Positions 25,696-34,092 of a stretch of DNA of 64,000 bases are shown here, piece after piece. The stretch is from Clostridia bacterium. GTDB lineage: Bacteria > Bacillota > DTU025. Positions within the stretch are counted from its first letter, which is position 1. Each line of letters starts with the position of its first letter. Location of the stretch: NCBI GenBank assembly GCA_034926675.1, contig JAYFQW010000002.1:1-64000 (forward strand), given 5' to 3'. The notes beneath the pieces were generated by a model that searched no databases, was not told the origin of the DNA, and saw only the letters and a program-made list of their open reading frames with translations. Made by a program: the position numbers and the translations under genes.

Positions 25696-26616
25696 TCACC
25701 TAGCACACTCTCCGCCTGCGCCGCCCAGTATTGTGATGGCGTGGGGGAGTGCGGGCATCAACACTTCCAGGCATTCCTGAACAGCTCGGGGGCTGCCCGG
25801 CAGATTCACAATGAGGGTGCGGTCGCGTATGCCTGCAACAGCTCTGCTCAACATGGCGTGTGGGGTCTTGGCCAGGCTGGCCGCTCTCATGGCCTCGGGA
25901 ATGCCAGGGGCCAGCTTGTCAAGAACCGAAAGAGTCGCCTCAGGGGTCACGTCGCGAGGGGCGAAGCCGGTGCCGCCGGTGGTCAGAATCAGATTCACCC
26001 CGAGCTTGTCGGCCATGCGGCGCAGTTCCTCGGCTATGATGTCGAACTCGTCGGGCACGATCTTCCGCTCAACTACAACTCCTATGCTCGACATGATCCT
26101 CTCTATCACGGCGCCGCTCAGGTCTTCTCTCTCGCCCCGGGAGCCCTTATCGCTCACAGTCAGCACTCCGACGTTAACAGCAGGTATGACGCAGATCCGG
26201 TCGCCGCTCGTGACGCCGCCGCCGCACAAGACCTTTGCAAATATGCCCTCCAGGGGCATTACGCACTCGCCCACTTGCTGGAAGATTGCGCACTTGGCGT
26301 GGCACTCCTTGCCGATTTGGGTTACCTCCAGCAGCACTTCTGAGCCCACCTCAAGACGGGTTCCGATGGGAAGGTTCGGAAGATCGAGCCCGCGCGTTGT
26401 GATGTTCTCTGCGAAAGCGCCTGGGCCCACGTCCAGGCCTTTGGCGCGCATCTTGGCGATGCTCTCTTCGGCCAGCAGGCTGACCTGCCTGTGCCACGGG
26501 CCGGCGTGGGCGTCGCCGTCAATGCCGTAGTCCTCTATGAACTTCGCGCAGCCCACGGCTTGCTTGGGCACTCCCTTTGTCTGACTGGTGCAAACTGCTG
26601 TGACTATGCCTTCCAT
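25696..26616 (-). CDS. MOSC domain fused to MogA/MoaB-type molybdopterin adenylyltransferase
   Basis: Residues 1-145 are a MOSC sulfur-carrier domain (DGDAHAGPWHRQVSLL near 33 and the conserved cysteine in GKECHAKCAIF near 103). Residues 148-306 are a MogA/MoaB domain (VGVLTVSDKGSRGEREDLSG, then LILTTGGTGFAPRDVTPEAT near 225 and VNLPGSP near 275) that adenylates molybdopterin before metal insertion. The start ATG overlaps the moaC stop (TAATG). Last gene of the tup-moe-moa operon. The fusion is known in anaerobic bacteria; the MOSC part is thought to deliver sulfur or bind the finished cofactor. Confidence 0.93.
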   Translation of the reverse strand: MEGIVTAVCTSQTKGVPKQAVGCAKFIEDYGIDGDAHAGPWHRQVSLLAEESIAKMRAKGLDVGPGAFAENITTRGLDLPNLPIGTRLEVGSEVLLEVTQIGKECHAKCAIFQQVGECVMPLEGIFAKVLCGGGVTSGDRICVIPAVNVGVLTVSDKGSRGEREDLSGAVIERIMSSIGVVVERKIVPDEFDIIAEELRRMADKLGVNLILTTGGTGFAPRDVTPEATLSVLDKLAPGIPEAMRAASLAKTPHAMLSRAVAGIRDRTLIVNLPGSPRAVQECLEVLMPALPHAITILGGAGGECAR

Positions 26617-27143
26617 TACTGCTCCTCCTCACGGCCGTCCTCGCGACAGAATGCGCCGCTCTTGCCGCCCGACTTGAACACCAGCCTGAGTGGGCCTATG
26701 GTCATTGACTTGTCAACCGCCTTGCACATGTCGTAAACGGTGAGGGCGGCCACTGCCGCTCCGCATAGGGCTTCCATCTCCGCGCCTGTTCGGCCCTGTG
26801 TGCGCACTGTGACCTGGATATCCACTGCGCTGGCCTCATCATCGGTCGCGAAATCCACATCTATACCTGTAAGGGCGATTGGATGGCACATGGGGATCAG
26901 TGAAGACGTGCCCTTTGCACCCATGATCGCTGCCACTCGGGCCACTCCGAATACCTCGCCCTTGGGACCTTCGCCTCGCTGGATCAATGCCAGTGTGTTT
27001 GGATCCATCATGATTCTGCACCTGGCCACGGCTTTGCGGGCGGTTTCAGGTTTGCCCGATATGTCGACCATGCGCGCCTTACCCGACTCGTCGACGTGGG
27101 TGAGGGCTGGGGCCGAGCCGCCGTTTTCTTCGTTCGAGATCAT
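26616..27143 (-). CDS. moaC: Cyclic pyranopterin monophosphate synthase MoaC
   Basis: Second step of molybdopterin synthesis, converting the MoaA product to cyclic pyranopterin monophosphate. Characteristic stretches are MVDISGKPETARKAVA near residue 25, SSLIPMCHPIALTG near 80 (catalytic His), and GAEMEALCGAAVAALTVYDMC near 125 followed by KAVDKSM with the catalytic Lys/Asp. 175 residues. ATG at 27143 is preceded by AAGGAGAC. Located between moaA and the MOSC-mogA fusion. Confidence 0.96.
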   Translation of the reverse strand: MISNEENGGSAPALTHVDESGKARMVDISGKPETARKAVARCRIMMDPNTLALIQRGEGPKGEVFGVARVAAIMGAKGTSSLIPMCHPIALTGIDVDFATDDEASAVDIQVTVRTQGRTGAEMEALCGAAVAALTVYDMCKAVDKSMTIGPLRLVFKSGGKSGAFCREDGREEEQ

Positions 27144-27182
27144 TGTGTAGTCTCCTTATTGATGCAACCTGAGTTGCCTCAG

Positions 27183-28181
27183 TCAGCCGCCTATCTGCGA
27201 GAGAGGGCGGGCCTTCCAGCCGCCGTCGGCGCCTCGTGTCCTGCCGCTCTCAGGTTTCGCTGCTACCGCCCTGCGGATGAGATCAGCTATAGTATCGTCG
27301 TCGGCGCCGCTGCGGAGGGCTGTTCTCACATCTATCGTTGTCTCTGAAAGCAGGCATGGTCTGAACATTCCGTCAGCAGTGAGACGGATTCTGTTGCACG
27401 AACCGCAGAATTCGTCTCCGTCTCGTGAGATGAAACCCACTTGGCCCAGCGCGCCGCGAAGCCTCAGATAGCTGGCAGGGCCGGCGTCGCCCTGCCCCGC
27501 TGTGCGCACGGCGCCAAGCGCCAGCACACGCCGTCTGATTTCGTTTATGGGGACTACGTATTCCTGCCCGTAGAGACCGCCGTTTCCCCAGAATGGCATG
27601 AATTCTATGAACCTAACATCCCATCGGTGCTTCTGAGTGAGGGCAGCAAGGCTCTCGATCTCGTCGGAATTGATGCCCCTGAGCACCACCGCGTTCAGCT
27701 TGATGGGGCGAAGGCCGGCGCGCTCCGCAGCGAGAATGCCGGCAAGAGCCGACGCCAAGTCGCCTCGCCGCGTCAGGCCAGCATATGTGTCGACCCTGAG
27801 CGAATCCAGGCTGATGTTGACCCTGGCAAGCCCTGCGCTGGCCAGTTCATCTGCCATCGGCTCAAGCATCGTCGCATTGGTTGTCATTGATACATCGCGT
27901 ATCCCCGGAACCGCCGCGACAGCGCGCACCAGCGCGACTACGCCCTTCCTTGCCAGAGGTTCGCCGCCTGTGATCCGCACTCTGGATATGCCCAACATGG
28001 AGGCTATGCGCACCACTCGGGCGAACTCCTCCACGCTGAGCATCTCATCATGCGTCCTGGGCTTGATCCCCTCTTCGGGCATGCAATACACGCATCTCAG
28101 GTTGCACTTGTCGGTGACTGAGACTCGCATGTAAGTTATGGTGCGCCCGAACCCGTCAACTAGCTCGCCCAACCCTGCCAC
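27183..28181 (-). CDS. moaA: GTP 3',8-cyclase MoaA (radical SAM)
   Basis: First step of molybdopterin synthesis. The radical-SAM cluster motif CNLRCVYC is at residues 27-34; the second [4Fe-4S] site is the C-terminal CGSCNRIRLTADGMFRPC near 270. ITGGEPL near 73 is the SAM-binding GGE motif. The last residues end in GG, as in typical MoaA where the GG tail is needed. GTG at 28181 overlaps the upstream moeA-PBP gene by 22 bp. No moaD, moaE or moeB is in the window. Confidence 0.95.
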   Translation of the reverse strand: MAGLGELVDGFGRTITYMRVSVTDKCNLRCVYCMPEEGIKPRTHDEMLSVEEFARVVRIASMLGISRVRITGGEPLARKGVVALVRAVAAVPGIRDVSMTTNATMLEPMADELASAGLARVNISLDSLRVDTYAGLTRRGDLASALAGILAAERAGLRPIKLNAVVLRGINSDEIESLAALTQKHRWDVRFIEFMPFWGNGGLYGQEYVVPINEIRRRVLALGAVRTAGQGDAGPASYLRLRGALGQVGFISRDGDEFCGSCNRIRLTADGMFRPCLLSETTIDVRTALRSGADDDTIADLIRRAVAAKPESGRTRGADGGWKARPLSQIGG

Positions 28182-30109
28182 ACAACCTTCCCGGTATCAG
28201 AGACATCATATCCGCCCAGCCCGAGCACTGTCTGCTTGAACTCATCGGATCTCACCACGGCCAGCAGCGCATTCATCATCTCAGACTCCAGGAACTCCCT
28301 GGTGGTAAGCAGATCGTATCGCTCAGTCGACACCGGGATGAAGTCGAGCCCTAAGGCAGAAGCCGCGCTGTGAATACCTAGCCCCACGTATGCCGCTCCA
28401 TTGGCTACTGAAGCCGCTACTCCCATGTGGGTGTATTCCTCGTGGGAGTAGCCCTTCACCGCACCGGGGTCGATGCCGAGTTTGCCAAGCTCCATGTCGA
28501 GCAGAACCCTGGTGCCGGCGCCTCTCTGCCTGTTGACGAAGACAACGTCGGCCCGAGCAATGTCGCCGAACCCAGTGATGTTCTTGGGATTGCCCCCAGG
28601 CACGATGAAGCCCTGTTCACGGTGGACCAGGTTCACCAGGGCATAGTTCTCCGCATCAAGCATCCGCTTAACGTAAGGGACGTTGTAGTCGCCGGTCTCC
28701 TCGTCGATGAGGTGTGTGCCCGCTATGTGGGCCTCGCCCCTGCGCATCGCCATGAGCCCGCCCATGCTGCCCACATGTGCCGACGAAAGGCTCATGCCGG
28801 GGTACGCACGGGCCAGGAAAGTCGACAGGATGTCCAGAGCCAGATCATGGCTGCCGATGGCCACCACAGTGCGCCGTATCTCGTCTAGGCTGCGCAGCAG
28901 CTCCACCTGCACCGTGGCGCCTTCGTCGATGCCCTGGGCCGAAGGAGGCACTCGCACGATTCCATCTGCCTTCACAAGCGACATTATGGCGCCCGCCCCG
29001 CGCGCAAGCGGGGTCACTACCAACTTGCCGCCTACATCGCCCACCTTGACCCTGACGAATTCCTCAACGCCCGGCGTAGACAGTATGCGCCGCGTGGCAG
29101 TGGCGTTCACCCTGGGCAGGGGTTGCTCCGGGCGCGCTAGCAGCCTGGCCATGAGTGGCCTCAGAAACAGCTCACACGCAAGGGAGGCCGACACGGGGTA
29201 GCCTGGCACGCCAATGAAGGGCCGGCCATCCACCGTGCCCAGTATTGTGGGCTTGCCTGGCTTGATCGCCACGCCATGCACGATAACCTCGCCGAGCCTC
29301 TCCACGACGGCGCTTGTGTAGTCCTCGCTTCCCGCAGATGAACCGGCGTTCACGATTACGATATCGCCGTGCGCCGACGCCTGCTGCACGGCCTTGGTGA
29401 TCTCGTCGAATTCGTCGTGCACGATCTCATTGAACACGGGCTCTCCGCCCCACTCGCTCACGAGCCCACCGATGATCCTGGAATTGAACTCGACAATGTC
29501 GCCGATTTGCAGTCTCGAGCCCGGAGCGACGAGCTCATCTCCGGTGGGGATGATCACGACTTTCGGGCGCCGTCGCACTTCTACATGGGTCACTCCAGAG
29601 GCAAGCATAGCGCCCACATCAGCCGCGCGGATTGCGTGATTCTCGGGAAGCACGAGTTCAGTGGCTACGATATCCTCTCCCACACTGCGCACGTTTTGCC
29701 AAGGCTTTGCCGGCGCGATGATAGTGACAGTGTGGTCAGTCGTTTCCACCAGGTCTTCAATCATGATGACCGCATCGAATCCGAAGGGGAGAGGATCGCC
29801 TGTGTCTACCATGATCGCGTTCTCGCCCAGGCTCAGCGTTACAGGCCGACGTTCGCTGGCCGCGAAGGTTGAGGCCGACTTTACGGCCACTCCGTCCATG
29901 GCGCATGCGTGGTAGTGAGGCGACGAAATCCTGGCGAACACTGGCTGCGCGGTGATGCGCCCCAGGGCTGCGATGTCTACGGCAATTGACTCTCCCGGGA
30001 GTGCTGCGGCTGCGCCCTGCTCCTCCAGCGCGTCAAAAAACTTGCGCACCGCTTCATCAAGCGGCACTTCACTCAAATAGACACTGCGTTTCGCAGCACT
30101 CACCTCCAT
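28160..30109 (-). CDS. moeA: MoeA fused to a C-terminal periplasmic-binding-protein-like domain
   Basis: Residues 1-410 are a complete MoeA molybdenum/tungsten insertase (HYHACAMDGVAV near 65, PTGDELV near 208, NAGSSAGSEDYTS near 275, GVPGYPVSA near 320). Residues 425-649 resemble the type-II PBP domain of the MoeA-LysR-substrate family (AIGSHDLALDI, AGTHLIDEETGDYN, VNRQRGAGTRVLLD, GVAASVANGAAYVGLG), as found in tungstate/molybdate binding proteins. No helix-turn-helix is present, so it is not a regulator by itself. The 10-bp overlap with the other moeA (ATGGAGGTGA) implies coupling. The PBP domain may bind the oxyanion or sense it. Confidence 0.93.
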   Translation of the reverse strand: MEVSAAKRSVYLSEVPLDEAVRKFFDALEEQGAAAALPGESIAVDIAALGRITAQPVFARISSPHYHACAMDGVAVKSASTFAASERRPVTLSLGENAIMVDTGDPLPFGFDAVIMIEDLVETTDHTVTIIAPAKPWQNVRSVGEDIVATELVLPENHAIRAADVGAMLASGVTHVEVRRRPKVVIIPTGDELVAPGSRLQIGDIVEFNSRIIGGLVSEWGGEPVFNEIVHDEFDEITKAVQQASAHGDIVIVNAGSSAGSEDYTSAVVERLGEVIVHGVAIKPGKPTILGTVDGRPFIGVPGYPVSASLACELFLRPLMARLLARPEQPLPRVNATATRRILSTPGVEEFVRVKVGDVGGKLVVTPLARGAGAIMSLVKADGIVRVPPSAQGIDEGATVQVELLRSLDEIRRTVVAIGSHDLALDILSTFLARAYPGMSLSSAHVGSMGGLMAMRRGEAHIAGTHLIDEETGDYNVPYVKRMLDAENYALVNLVHREQGFIVPGGNPKNITGFGDIARADVVFVNRQRGAGTRVLLDMELGKLGIDPGAVKGYSHEEYTHMGVAASVANGAAYVGLGIHSAASALGLDFIPVSTERYDLLTTREFLESEMMNALLAVVRSDEFKQTVLGLGGYDVSDTGKVVWQGWAS

Positions 30110-31332
30110 GCCAGCACGGTGACGGTGTCACCCTTCTGGACCCCTTCTGTTGCCGCAGGTATTCTCACCACGCCGTCCGCTCTGACCAGACCTGATATGA
30201 GCGCAGACTTGCTGAATACCGGATCGGCCCATATCTGCCCGTCGCGCCATGATATCTTCACCGACACGTATTCCTCTCTGCCTGCGGCGCTGGCTACATT
30301 GGCTCCTATGCGCGCGGTCAATTCGCGCCTCTCAGGCTCGGCTCCCATCCACCTGGCAATGGTAGGCTCAACGAAGAGCCTGAAGATGGTGAGGCACGAT
30401 ACGGGGTGGCCCGGCAGGCCGAACACGGGCACGCCGTCGGCCACAGCTATGATCGTGGGCTTGCCCGGCTTTATGGCAACACCGTGCACCAGAACGCCCG
30501 GTTTGCCCAGGGCATCAATGGCCTGGCGGGCGAAATCCCGAGTTCCTATGGAGCTGCCTCCCGACACGATAAGCATGTCAACAGAGGACAGGTGTTCGCG
30601 CATTGCCTGCACGAGACCGTCGTAGTCATCACGGACGATGCCGAAGGCTTCGGGGCGCGCTCCTGCTAAACTGGCGGCGGCGTAGAGGGCGCAGGAGTTC
30701 ATGTCGCGAATCTGGCCCTGTGCGGGCGTGTCGGCCACGTTCACCAGTTCATCGCCTGTGGATATGATGCCCACCCTTGGGCCCACCGCGACCTCGACTT
30801 CCGAAACCCCAATGGCGCCCAGTGCTGCGATGTCGTGCTCTCGCAGCCGGCGCCCGCGATGGAGAACGGTTTCGCCGCGGGCCACGTCCTCGTCCGAGGC
30901 AACCACGTTCTCGCCCGGGGCCACGGGGCGCAGAACTGCGATGGTGGTATCGTCTAGCTTCTCAGTGAGTTCCACCATTGCCACTGCATCGGCGCCGCCC
31001 GGGAGCATTGCGCCGGTAGCCACGCGTATGCACGAATGCCGGGGCAGCTCGATCTGGGGCATTTCGCCCATGTGAACCTCCCCGGCTACAGTGAGAAGCG
31101 CAGGCAATGCATCTGACGCGCCGAATGTATCGATGGCGCGCACGGCGCATCCGTCCATTGTCGACCTGGCAAACCCCGGCAGATCAGCAGGGGATGCCAC
31201 ATCGCGCGCCAGAACTCGGCCTGCTGCGTTCAGCAGGGATACCTTTTCAGTGGCATGCGGTCCTTCGTCCAGATGGTCGCAGAGCCTCCGCCATGCCTCA
31301 TCGCCGGGTGTGATCGACAGAAAAAGCGACAT
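30100..31332 (-). CDS. moeA: Molybdopterin molybdenumtransferase MoeA (second copy)
   Basis: Inserts molybdate or tungstate into adenylated molybdopterin. Domain order is standard: FARSTMDGCAVRA near residue 55, ATGAMLPGGADAV near 108, STGDELV near 190, SGGSSIGTRDFA near 255 and GLPGHPVSC near 300. ATG at 31332 (GGTGA five bases upstream) makes it about 410 residues; the frame is open further up but there it overlaps the end of the ATPase gene. Two moeA genes in a tungstate operon may divide Mo and W insertion, as proposed for tungsten-using microbes. Confidence 0.94.
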   Translation of the reverse strand: MSLFLSITPGDEAWRRLCDHLDEGPHATEKVSLLNAAGRVLARDVASPADLPGFARSTMDGCAVRAIDTFGASDALPALLTVAGEVHMGEMPQIELPRHSCIRVATGAMLPGGADAVAMVELTEKLDDTTIAVLRPVAPGENVVASDEDVARGETVLHRGRRLREHDIAALGAIGVSEVEVAVGPRVGIISTGDELVNVADTPAQGQIRDMNSCALYAAASLAGARPEAFGIVRDDYDGLVQAMREHLSSVDMLIVSGGSSIGTRDFARQAIDALGKPGVLVHGVAIKPGKPTIIAVADGVPVFGLPGHPVSCLTIFRLFVEPTIARWMGAEPERRELTARIGANVASAAGREEYVSVKISWRDGQIWADPVFSKSALISGLVRADGVVRIPAATEGVQKGDTVTVLAWR

Positions 31333-32086
31333 CGACGTCACCATCACCATCACCGTACTTGCCAGAAAGCCATCTGGCGGAGCGCAACAAATCCGAGAGC
31401 GCGTTGCGCGTCTCATCTGCGAGCACGTCGCGGATGCTGCCGTCTGCCACGATGCGTCCTTCGTCCATGACAATCGTCCTATCGCCGAGGAATGGGATCT
31501 CTGTTACGTCGTGAGTCACGAAAACGGCAGCAGCGCCGGTAGCGCGCACCGCTTCGCCAACCTCGCGCAGAAGCGCTGTTCTGGTTCCCAAATCCAGCGC
31601 GTTGAAGGGCTCGTCCAGGAACAGTATCTCCGGCTCAAGCGCAAATGCTCTGGCCAGGCTGACCCTCTGGCTCTCGCCGCCTGAAAGCGCCCGGGCGGGT
31701 CGCCTGGCCAGATGCCCCACGCGGAACATCGCCAGGGCGCTGGCCACACGCTCGCGGATCTCGACCTCGGGCATCTTTCGGATCCTCATGCCCAATGCCA
31801 CGTTTTCGTACACCGAGGTGTTGAGCAGGCATGCCCTCTGGAGCACCATCGCTGTGCGGCGTCTCACACCGATAAGGTCGGCGCCACGCCTGATATGCTC
31901 GCCGATAACTGTGAGTTCACCCGAATCAATTGGGAGCAAACAGGCCATGACCTGGAGCAACGTGCTCTTGCCGGCGCCGTTGGGGCCTATGACGGCGACG
32001 GATTCGCCTCGCCTTATCGTGAGGTCGGCAACATCGAGCACAAGCCGTCCGCCGCGTCGAAGCTCTACGTCTTTAAGGCTGATCAT
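31298..32086 (-). CDS. tupC: Tungstate ABC transporter ATP-binding protein TupC
   Basis: ATPase of the tungstate importer. Walker A GPNGAGKST near residue 38, Q-loop region, signature LSGGESQRVSLARA near 135, Walker B ILFLDEPFNALD near 155 and the switch His in VTHDVTEI near 193. 262 residues, without the C-terminal TOBE domain seen in ModC, as expected for TupC. Its start overlaps the tupB stop (ATGA). The C-terminus has an unusual acidic, His-ended stretch (DGDGDVDVAFSVDHTRR) that overlaps the moeA start. Confidence 0.92.
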   Translation of the reverse strand: MISLKDVELRRGGRLVLDVADLTIRRGESVAVIGPNGAGKSTLLQVMACLLPIDSGELTVIGEHIRRGADLIGVRRRTAMVLQRACLLNTSVYENVALGMRIRKMPEVEIRERVASALAMFRVGHLARRPARALSGGESQRVSLARAFALEPEILFLDEPFNALDLGTRTALLREVGEAVRATGAAAVFVTHDVTEIPFLGDRTIVMDEGRIVADGSIRDVLADETRNALSDLLRSARWLSGKYGDGDGDVDVAFSVDHTRR

Positions 32087-32787
32087 TGTGTCGTCGGTCG
32101 ACCTTTCTGCTGTAGGTGCGTAAGCCAGGACGTTATGGCAAGCATGATGCCCATCAGTATCAGCGACAGCGCGATCGCTGTGCCAAAGTTGCCTCTCCCG
32201 ACTTCCATAGACGTTGCCGTTGTGAGCACGCGGGTTTGCCCCACAACGTTTCCGCCTACCATCATCGAGGCCCCGACTTCAGCTATCACTCGGCCAAACC
32301 CTGCCATTACCGCCGCCAAGATCGCAAGCCTTGCTTCGCGCACGAGCAACCATACGAGTTGCCAGCGTGTAGCGCCAAGCGACAGGATTTGAATACGAAT
32401 GCCCGGGTCGAGCTGCCCTATGCCCGACATAGTGAGACCGGTGATAATGGGTAGGGCTATGAGTGTCTGGGCGATCACCATGGCTGCAGGGGTGTACAGA
32501 AGGCGCAGCGAGCCGAGGGGCCCGTATCTCCAGAGCATGATGCTGACCCAGAGCCCCACAACCACCGGGGGCAGGCCCATGCCGGCGTTAACTACGCTGG
32601 CTACTGCGTTACGGCCGCGAAACCGCCCTAGGGCAAGGGCTGTACCTAGCGGAACGCCTGTTGCCAGGCTGATCAGGGTGGCCAGGCCTGACACCTTAAG
32701 GGTGAGAAGGGCGATCTGAGAAACATCGCGATCGCCCTTCAGCAGTAGCCAGAAGGCTTTTGCTACACCTTCGGCAATGAGGTCCAA
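32083..32787 (-). CDS. tupB: Tungstate ABC transporter permease TupB
   Basis: Membrane component of the TupABC importer, 234 residues with about six membrane segments. The EAA-type loop (QILSLGATRWQLVWLLVREA near residue 135) and the strongly conserved segment GFGRVIAEVGASMMVGGNV near 165 are typical of TupB/WtpB. TTG at 32787 follows AGGG and lies 8 bp after the tupA stop. No other start is well placed. Confidence 0.93.
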   Translation of the reverse strand: MDLIAEGVAKAFWLLLKGDRDVSQIALLTLKVSGLATLISLATGVPLGTALALGRFRGRNAVASVVNAGMGLPPVVVGLWVSIMLWRYGPLGSLRLLYTPAAMVIAQTLIALPIITGLTMSGIGQLDPGIRIQILSLGATRWQLVWLLVREARLAILAAVMAGFGRVIAEVGASMMVGGNVVGQTRVLTTATSMEVGRGNFGTAIALSLILMGIMLAITSWLTHLQQKGRPTTQ

Positions 32788-32794
32788 AGTCGCC

Positions 32795-33655
32795 CTACTT
32801 TCCGAGATCGTCTATGTTCTTGCCGGCATCGGGGAAGAACAGAGGGTCTCCGTACTTGTCTATACCGAAAGCGCTGATGATCTTCTGCACTTCAGGCGAT
32901 ACCATGAACTCGACGAAGGCCAGCCCGCCAGGGCCGTTCACCTTGGAGAATTTCTCGGGGTTCACCTGCATCACGTGGTAGATGTTGAGCAGAATCGAAT
33001 CGCCTTCAACTAGTATATCGAGGGCCAGGTTCTTCTTGAGCGCCAGGTAGGTTCCGCGGTCGGTCAGGGTGTAGCCTTCCTTCTCTGAGGCGATGTTGAG
33101 GGTTTGACCCATGCCGGCGCCAGCCTCCACGTACCACTTGCCGGAAGGCTTCAGGCCGAGCTTGGTCCAGATCTCCTTCTCCTTCTTGTGAGTACCGGAA
33201 TCGTCGCCACGAGACACGAATACCGACTGCTTGCCGGAGATTCTGGAAAGCGCCTCAGCCGCCGACTTGAGCCCGCGGACACCGGCGGGGTCAGTGGCGG
33301 GACCTGCGATGACGAAATCGTTGTGCATGACCAGCTTGCGCTCGATCACGTCGCCATTTTTTACCAGCGCCAGTTCTGAAGCGGGGGCATGGCAGAGCAG
33401 CACGTCGGCCTCGCCGCGGCTGCCTAGAGCTAAGGCCTGTCCGGTTCCAACAGCGATAGTCTTCACCATGTATCCGGTTTTCTGCTGAAAGATCGGGATA
33501 AGCACGTCGAGCAGGCCGGTATCGGCCGTGCTGGTAGTCGTAGCCAGGATTACCTCACGAGCAGGGGCGGCGCCGACGGAAATGGTGAGGGCTGTAAGCA
33601 ACAGAGCAGTAAGCAAGATGCGCAAGGTTGACTTGACATGTGACTTGGACGACAT
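32795..33655 (-). CDS. tupA: Tungstate-binding protein TupA
   Basis: Secreted high-affinity tungstate-binding protein. After a Sec signal peptide (residues 1-30, ending VGAAPA) comes the oxyanion motif ILATTTSTADTGLLD, diagnostic of TupA (TTTSTxxxGL), with FVSRGDDSGTHKKE near 140 and YTLTDRGTYL near 185. No lipobox. ATG at 33655 follows AAAGGAGATG; an open frame extends upstream through the leader but is not coding. First gene of a nine-gene operon down to 25696. Tungstate rather than molybdate specificity is by family. Confidence 0.93.
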   Translation of the reverse strand: MSSKSHVKSTLRILLTALLLTALTISVGAAPAREVILATTTSTADTGLLDVLIPIFQQKTGYMVKTIAVGTGQALALGSRGEADVLLCHAPASELALVKNGDVIERKLVMHNDFVIAGPATDPAGVRGLKSAAEALSRISGKQSVFVSRGDDSGTHKKEKEIWTKLGLKPSGKWYVEAGAGMGQTLNIASEKEGYTLTDRGTYLALKKNLALDILVEGDSILLNIYHVMQVNPEKFSKVNGPGGLAFVEFMVSPEVQKIISAFGIDKYGDPLFFPDAGKNIDDLGK

Positions 33656-33660
33656 TAGTA

Positions 33661-33794
33661 CATCTCCTTTCCAAACATGGGAGGCCTGCCAGTTTCCCGA
33701 CAGACCCTTGAGTCGCCAGCCATGCCGGCGACTGCCGGTCAGGCGCCATCCCAGGCGGGTAAGGCACGCTGACTCGGAGGGCAACCCAATATGT
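33661..33794 (-). promoter_or_regulatory. Structured leader of the tup operon, candidate Moco/Tuco riboswitch
   Basis: The RNA of the minus strand can form a closing helix CCCUccGAG/CUCaAGGG (33773-33781 with 33705-33712) that encloses two hairpins (GUCAG/CUGAC with inner CCC/GGG; AGUCGCC/GGCGACU), followed by GGUCUGUC/GGCAGGCC (33699-33706 with 33683-33690, sharing two bases with the closing helix) and a CUCC that can pair with the GGAG ribosome site at 33664-33667. The GGGAAACUGGCAGGCC-UCCC stretch looks like the 3' part of the Moco RNA motif as I remember it. Position before a Mo/W-cofactor operon fits. A covariance-model search was not possible. Confidence 0.5.
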
Positions 33795-33815
33795 AGTTAA
33801 TGAGGAAGGCTGAGC

Positions 33816-33875
33816 ATTGGCCGCGGCGGGCCGTGATTGGCCGCGGCGGGCCGTGATTGGCCGCGACGGGCCCGG
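33816..33875. repeat. 20-bp GC-rich tandem repeat in the tup leader
   Basis: Two exact copies of ATTGGCCGCGGCGGGCCGTG (33816-33835, 33836-33855) and a diverged third copy (33856-33875). Each contains the self-complementary GGCCGCGG core and could fold in RNA. It lies between the predicted promoter and the riboswitch-like domain. Confidence 0.85.
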
Positions 33876-33914
33876 GCAGGCCGCGGCGGAGCGCCTGCTA
33901 ATGCCTCATCTCAT

Positions 33915-33943
33915 AGTCTAGACGGGCTGAGGAGGTAAGTCAA
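33915..33943 (-). promoter_or_regulatory. Sigma-70-type promoter of the tup operon
   Basis: Minus strand TTGACT (33938-33943), 17-bp spacer, TAGACT (33915-33920). Transcription would start near 33908 and give a leader of about 250 nt before tupA, containing the tandem repeat and the folded domain. The rest of the gap to 34093 holds no gene. Confidence 0.6.
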
Positions 33944-34092
33944 CTTGTGCCGCCCAATCGGCGATTTGTCTGTCGCTGACCGTTGCGTTTGCCTACGCGG
34001 CGTGGAGTTCGGGTATTCTCAAGCGTACGGAGCGTCGCCTAGGGAACACACTGGCGACGCCCCAACGAAGAAGGCCGCCCTGTGGAGGCGGG

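Noticed and set aside
32795-33784. TupA starting at 33784 with 43 extra residues
   Set aside because: The extra part is the folded leader RNA region; AAAGGAGATG and the signal peptide place the start at 33655.
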